NCBI GenBank assembly: GCA_049999805.1
Contig: JBNGIO010006232.1
Location: forward strand, 211,340-267,775
Length of the DNA: 56,436 nt
DNA from: Folioceros fuciformis
Lineage: Eukaryota > Anthocerotophyta > Anthocerotopsida > Anthocerotales
Direction of reading: 5' to 3'
Part shown: positions 51,204 to 56,436 of the stretch, piece after piece
Layout of the letters: each line of letters opens with the position of its first letter
Position numbering within the stretch: position 1 is the stretch's first letter
Translations under genes and position numbers: made by a program
The notes under the pieces: generated by a model
What the model was told of the DNA's origin: nothing
The model's database searches: none
The model's input: only the letters and a program-made list of their open reading frames with translations

Positions 51204-53540
51204 TCAGCGAGATGGGAGTCTCAGATTACTCTTCTTTGTGAACAGTCTAAGAGCAACACTTCTGCAGGAGGGTATGGTCTCCTCGGGGAGAGAGCAGTTG
51301 CATATCTCTAGAGAACATGCCACACCTTCGACCGAAGGTACACTTACGTCAATGCCTATCCCCCAGATGAACAAAATCCATGAAGGAAACGATGCACCCT
51401 GTGCATCTCGACCTGTAATCTCTCGCTGTTCAAGGCGTGACATGACCTTGGTGATGCTGCGGCAGTCGTTGCACATTCGAAGGTTTCTGAGTCAGTACCA
51501 AGTGTGCCATCAGGAGTTGCCAAGGCAAACTGCCCTCCATGGCCACACGAGGCATCTTCCTCCTCCTGTTCGGACACTGCTTTCAGCACCAACTATGTTT
51601 GCTTCTTCAACCTCGTATTTACACTCGCCAGCGTTGACGAGATGCCAGACCTCTCCTCTCCCACAGTAAACTGATCCACCGTCCTCTGCACACCATTGCA
51701 GCCTACTTCCAAGTAAGTGCCGACATTCTAAGCCTCTCGATTGTGCCCACGTCTTCCCACCCGCCAGCGTTCGCGTGGATGGTACCACCCAACAAAACAT
51801 ATGCTGAGGCATTCCAGGTTTCCATTCTGTAAGATGCTCGAAACATCGCCTTTCATCCTTTGTATCACCATGTCACTCAGATGTCTTGATCGCCCAACAG
51901 GGTATACTATGCAGTTGTAGTGGTCATCTGTGGGTACAGTACCGTGGTCCTCCAGCATTATTTCGGGGTACCGCTGTCCCTCCTCCACCAGAGCTTCGGG
52001 ACAGCATGCCACAAGTAGAGAGGCAAAGGTGGACTCATTAGGCTCCACGCCTTGCTGACACATCTCATCAAACCACTGCTTGACCTTGGACCATTGCCAT
52101 ATTTGGCACGGCCGTTGAGCAGAGCACTCCATGTAACCACAACCCTTGGGGGCAATCTGTCAGCTCCTCAGCGAGCGCCTTCCAGGCTCCCACACTGAGA
52201 AAACATGTTCACCAGGCAGTTGCCAACCATTACACACTGTTCCTGAATCTCTGCATGACGCTCCCTCCTATAATGCACCGCTCCCACACTGGCAGATGCT
52301 TGAACGACACAAATGTGACTGGGGCCAGTGCCCCCCTGCTGTATACTGGCAATACACGTGAGCTAGAGCTTCACGACCGGGCCCCTGCTCAGTGTATCCT
52401 GCAATCATGGCATTCTGAGTCACCTCGCCACTTGGTGGCAATTTGGGAACAAAGCACGAGAATCCTCCAGGCTTCCAAATTTGGCATACATGCCCACCAG
52501 ACTGCTGCAAAACAGAGGAGTCAGTTTCCGGGCCCCGATTACAAATGTATGCATGAAGCTGCATCCCCCAGTGAAAAGCCCCTACGCTGGCATATGCTTG
52601 AAGGAGGCAGAGAAATGGAATGTGATGGGCTGACGTCAAGTCTGATGGTCTGAGCCGCATCCTGTCATACAGATCAAGAGCTTAGAGCTTCTATACCAAA
52701 CGCTCGGTGAGAATATCCTGCCATCCCGGCACTGCATATCACCACATCTTTCGTGGGGAATGAATCAAACACTTGGCGAGCATCACCTACACTCCCGCAT
52801 TTGGAGCATACGTTCCCCAGGCAGTTACCTGCAACAACATTAGCTGCAAGCCCTTCCAGATCGATCTACAATATGAAGCTGCCTCCCCTGCTGCAAGGCC
52901 CCAACGCTTGCACACAATGCTTTTAGCAGGCACACACATGTAACTCGGTCACCCATGATGATGCTCTCCTGTTGCACGCCGGCATGTAGAGTGAGGGCTT
53001 CGTGCTTCTTGTACCATTCCGTGGTTTGCATATCCCTAATTTACGGCAGTCCATGCCATAACATCTCTCGTGGGTTGTAGGTCAAACAGTGTGGAGACGC
53101 TCGCAGCGAGGAGATGCTCTCCACGCTGTCGCAGTTTGCAGCATCTGTCCACCAAGCAATTGCCAACAAGAATATCAGCATCTACCGGATATCGTTGCCG
53201 GGTCTTCTTGTGAAGCTGCTTCCCTTGATACAAGGCTTCCACACCAGCACACGGTTATAGTAAGTGCACCAATTTACCCTTACGGACTTGTAAGCCAGCA
53301 AGCTGCATCCTATCGTATCGTACAGAGGGGAAACGTCTTCACCAAGACCTACGGGGCATACCCTGCCATCACAACATTCCATGCCACCACCGTCTTCGTG
53401 GCCAGTGCATCGAAACCTTTGCGAGACTCCTCCAAGCTCCCGATTCCGGCAAGCTGCCACCGAAATTATCAGACTTGGCATGCACTTCCCTCCCTGCGAC
53501 TCAGTCCGTGGCAGACGCGCAGGCTTCAGAACTGCCACTT
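51204..53540 (-). pseudogene. Second PPR-DYW pseudogene
   Basis: On minus, in order: GSLEESRKGFDALATKTVVA near 53430; MEALYQGKQLHKKTRQ and NCLVDRCC near 53200; HEALTLHAGVQQES and CASVGALQQGRQLH near 52950; FLCLLQAYASVGAFHWG and QNAMIAGYTEQGPGREAL near 52600-52400; MCQQGVEPNESTFASLLVAC and HGTVPTDDHYNC near 52050-51930; DASCGHGGQFALA near 51550; MCNDCRSITKVMSRLEQRE near 51450; and HRVHRFLHGFCS near 51380. These correspond to PPR triplets, E motifs and DYW. Frameshifts and stops are frequent. The CxxCH zinc motif is still readable, but the frame is lost around it. From 53541 to 54150 only weak frames remain. Confidence 0.85.
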
Positions 53541-54149
53541 AGATGTGCTATCTTGTGCCCGAAGTCAGGAAGGAGGGGACTGGGCTTGTCCACCCTGTTG
53601 TCCCGCCGCTGCCTGGGATCCAAGAAGACTTGATGCCACAGCCGCTCCTCCCCAGTCTCTGCGGCACCAACAGCCTGCCAGGTATAAGCCCTGCACAATC
53701 GCGTCCCGGATGAAACGCAGCGAAGATTGCCACTATTGGAAAATCCGCAGCTCAACATCGTCAGCGGAAGGGGGGATGGCAACAATTCCACTAATGCGGT
53801 GGCCATGCTCCTCTTCCAAGGCGCCCACCACCGGGTTGGATCCTGATGAATGGGAGCCAAAAACATGAGAGCGATGTCCAGCCCCCGTCGCCATCCGCGC
53901 GATGGAATCTCCTTCTCACCTGCCCCCATCATTGCAGATGCTCGTCGTCGGCACAATCGTACGCAGGTTATCATGCAGCTGCCGGAGTTGCATTGTTGCT
54001 ATGGTTTCCCATCGATCCGCTGTCCTTGTAAATATATAGCATGCCAAAGCGGACACACACTCTCTCTAACTATTTTAATTGTTTTTTATCAATACGAATA
54101 TTTTCTTCCAATGCCCAGTAACCAACCAGCCAGATAGTAACAACGCTGG

Positions 54150-55180
54150 TTTGAGTGCCAAGCAAGTAAGCTCTATGCATAGGCATGTTTAGCGGAGCAC
54201 GTGACTAAGAGCATGAGAAGTATGCAGCCCTAGGAAACATGAGACGTATGCAGCCCTAGGAAACATGAGAAGTATGCAGCCCTAGGAAACATGAGAAGTA
54301 TGCAGCCTTGTGTGTGGTAGTGAGTAATAGCTTAAGGCTTAAGTAAGTAGTTGCTAAATTAGTGACTAGAGCTTGTGTATAAAAAGGGACCTAGCCAAGG
54401 GCTAAAGACAGTTGAGTTGAGTTCGGTATTTCCTTAAAGCCTTGAGAGCACTGGTGCTTGGGCAACGTCTTGAGAGCATGTGTTGCTTGGGCTATGAGCA
54501 CATGAGAGCTGTGCTATGAAGGAGCCGTGGGAGGAGGTCAAGAGAAGGGAGAACTAAGCTCCTAGCTTAGGCAAAGATGGGGAGTTCTCTCTAGCCCTCC
54601 AGCTTTAACTCGTGGTTTGAATAAAGAGCAGCAGCAAGGGTGCTTGTTGCGAGTCCTCCTAAAAGAGGAGGGCGGGCTACTTGGAGGCCTAGTGTTGTGT
54701 CTGGTGTATAATTACTCACCCTTGCCTTTGCTTCTAACTATGTGATTCTGCCCCACCCTAAAGGAGGTGTTACTTGTGGGTATCAGAGCATAGGTTGAAG
54801 CATCCTTGACTAATACGCTAGTTAACGATGGCAGATCCTGCTAAGTCAGGAAGAGCGGAGAGGGTACACCGCAAGATGAGGCCCCGCTTACCGAAGCCGT
54901 TGTGGAAGAGCCACAACTGGATCCTCAAGTCGTGAGAACGACAGAGGAAGGAGCTTTGGAGCAGAGGACCGGTACCACCATAGAGGACCAGCTCCAGAAA
55001 ATCATGAAGAGACTTGACCCCCTGGATCAAGAGATTAGAGGCAAATAGAGGCTCGTTGAAGAAGAGCCAAAAGAAGTGGAGCCCGAGCCTAAGATCAGTG
55101 CTCCTAAGAAGGCCAAGAAGTTGAGATTGAATATTCCAGCCCCTAAGGTTACAAGGGCGAGCGTAACGTAGAGAAAATCA
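54150..55180 (+). mobile_element. 5' end of an LTR retrotransposon (LTR, PBS, gag leader)
   Basis: Promoter-like TATAAAAA at 54378-54385 and a polyadenylation-like AATAAA at 54620-54625 are followed at 54779-54789 by GGTATCAGAGC, the core of the tRNA-Met(initiator) primer-binding site used by many plant LTR elements. An ATG at 54828 opens MADPAKSGRAE. A nearby frame continues DEAPLTEAVVEEPQLDPQVV, EDQLQKIMKRLDPLDQEI and PKKAKKLRLNIPAPKV, interrupted by stops, like a decayed gag start. The exact LTR 5' end (roughly 54150-54190) is uncertain. The second LTR, protease and polymerase are not in the window, or were lost where the sequence folds back at 55180. Confidence 0.6.
54213..54316 (+). repeat. 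26-bp tandem repeat, four copies, in the LTR
   Basis: ATGAGAAGTATGCAGCCCTA, continuing GGAAAC, starts at 54213, 54239, 54265 and 54291: exact 26-bp steps with one substitution in copy 2. It is upstream of the TATA box, where U3 enhancer repeats are common. Confidence 0.93.
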
Positions 55181-55436
55181 AATCTTGAATCTTCTCTACA
55201 TCACTCTTGCCCTTGTAACTCTTAAGGGGCTGGAATACTCAATCTCAACTTCTTGGCCTTCTTAGGAGCACTGATCTCAGGCTCGAGCTCCACTTCTTCT
55301 GACTCTTCTTCAACGAGCCTCTATTTGCCTCTGATCTCTTGATCTAGGGCATCAAGTCTCTTCATGTTTTTCTGGAGCTGGTCTTCTATGGTGGTACCGA
55401 TCCTTTGCTCCGAAGTTCCTTCCTCCGTCGTGGCCA
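54936..55436. repeat. Large inverted repeat (arms about 245 bp, loop about 15 bp)
   Basis: The left arm (about 54936-55175, e.g. GGTACCACCATAGAGGACCA, GAGGCAAATAGAGGCTCGTT, AAGGCCAAGAAGTTGAGATT) is matched in reverse complement by about 55191-55436 (TGGTCTTCTATGGTGGTACC, AACGAGCCTCTATTTGCCTC, AATCTCAACTTCTTGGCCTT). I judge identity near 90% by eye. The loop is AATCAAATCTTGAATC or close to it. Both arms are gag-leader sequence. Confidence 0.92.
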
Positions 55437-55439
55437 CTT

Positions 55440-56436
55440 CTTCTTAGTCTTTGCATCAAAGGGGACAAAGAAAAAACACGACACACACGTATAGATTTTA
55501 GGGTTTAGGGACTTAAGCGCCTCTTAGTTTTTATGTTTGAACTTTAGAAATGGTGTTTTCCCTCTTTCCTCTCTGGTGGCCTTCTTTCGACAATGTGTAT
55601 CCATTGCTTTGTAAAGAGCATTGGCCAACGCAATTTTTAGGACTACCACAAGCGTAGGTCAAGCAGCTTCTTCAAACACTAGCGGTAGGTAGACCTTTTG
55701 TTATTCCACATTCTAGACATTTTGGGAGCAATATTCAAAGGGGCTAGTACCCCTTTTTGCCTTTGGTCCTACTCGGGTTATTCCTCCAATCTTTGGAGTA
55801 GATGGGATTTTCCATCTCTTTTTCAACAATAAAAAATACACTAACTTTGCAAAATTGTCATACATGTTTACTATTGTCTACAATTGGATCTTTACAGCAT
55901 ATTCTCTATTCATGGTTTGTAGGCCCCATAGTTACACCTTGTATATGGATTTGGGGTTTTCCTTTAGCCCAGAACCCCCATTGTCGTGCGAGGTGATCAT
56001 TGAACTGCTTAGAGCTGCTTGGCCTCCAACACTAGGACTTGTTGCAAGTATACTGGGAGTCAACACTATCCCAAGCATACTCTTACTTTGCAATTGTGGA
56101 CAAAATGAGTCCTCTGTCCAAGCAAGCATGCTATTGTATAAGATTGAAGGGTGTCGGTCCAAAAATAAACATTGGAGTAAACCTCCAAAAGCACACGAGA
56201 CCTGTTTTCGGAGCAAGAAAAATTCCCTTTCTTCTTTTTTTTCCTATATTTGATATTCCTTGTGGACCCGGGCCTCTTGGAAGAAAGTACATGCCGGACT
56301 TCATCGAACGCAGTCAGTGAATCCGGCATGACCAAGACTCCATACTTTGGCAGCATGCAGGTCGCACGGCGTAACTATCTTGAGCGGTTCCAGGCGTACA
56401 AAGGTCACTGAGCATAGAGTCTTAACGCTCGCGTAC
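55440..56436. other. Window end, no gene supported
   Basis: Contains TTTTAGGGTTTAGGG (about 55497-55511, telomere-like) and AT-rich sequence. A plus frame near 55850-56250 is open for about 130 codons but has no feature I recognise. It may be more of the retroelement. Confidence 0.4.

Overview
This window is nuclear DNA of a land plant. It carries plastid-targeted photoprotection genes (HHL1-like, FLAP1-like), a vacuolar processing enzyme, a plant-type MBOAT lysophospholipid acyltransferase and several PLS-class pentatricopeptide-repeat (PPR) editing-factor genes. Introns with GT/AG borders are short (about 75-100 bp in most genes). The very long, recently expanded PPR arrays, the moderate GC content and one multi-exon gene that could be ciliary suggest a seed-free plant (bryophyte, lycophyte or fern). 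I cannot fix the species from the sequence.

Layout. 1-494 (-): 5' part of a mitochondrial RTN4IP1-like zinc-type dehydrogenase. 750-1063: two tandem repeats broken by 10-N gaps. 1878-3560 (-): a protein with two divergent AP2-like domains. 4.0-6.2 kb: AT-rich DNA, then CTAG-rich palindromic minisatellites. 7.8-17.8 kb: a PPR cluster with two long E-type genes on minus, one PPR-DYW gene on plus and a dead PPR fragment. 18.6-20.7 kb (-): a legumain/VPE gene with a 100-N gap and sequencing-adaptor sequence inside it. 21-25.9 kb: mostly non-genic, with a decayed gag-like retroelement and a minisatellite. 26.1-31.3 kb (+): HHL1, FLAP1 and a fumarylacetoacetate-hydrolase-family gene in a row. 31.9-32.4 kb: a broken second copy of the AP2-like family. 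34.8-36.0 kb (+): an AT-rich five-exon gene of unknown, possibly ciliary, function. 37.6-38.2 kb (+): a small conserved-looking protein. 39.0-42.4 kb (-): a CWH43/PGAP2IP-like membrane protein fused to an endonuclease/exonuclease/phosphatase domain. 43.3-44.0 kb (-): a small two-exon basic protein, possibly mitoribosomal. 44.6-45.1 kb (+): a cupin. 46.6-48.0 kb (+): PPR-DYW pseudogene. 49.1-50.6 kb (-): intronless LPCAT-like MBOAT. 51.2-53.5 kb (-): a second PPR-DYW pseudogene. 54.2-55.4 kb: the 5' end of an LTR retrotransposon whose gag leader is folded back into a 0.25-kb-arm inverted repeat.

Themes. Organelle biology dominates: plastid light acclimation (HHL1 next to FLAP1), organellar RNA editing (PPR genes in all stages of birth and decay) and mitochondrial enzymes. 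The exon models for HHL1, FAHD, CWH43, legumain and the 34.8-kb gene were built by hand from splice sites and reading-frame continuity. The phases add up across each complete model, but no transcript evidence was available. The least familiar items are the AP2-like pair (1.9-3.6 kb and 31.9-32.4 kb), the altered legumain active-site loop, the 312-bp repeat inside a PPR gene, and the gag hairpin at 55 kb.
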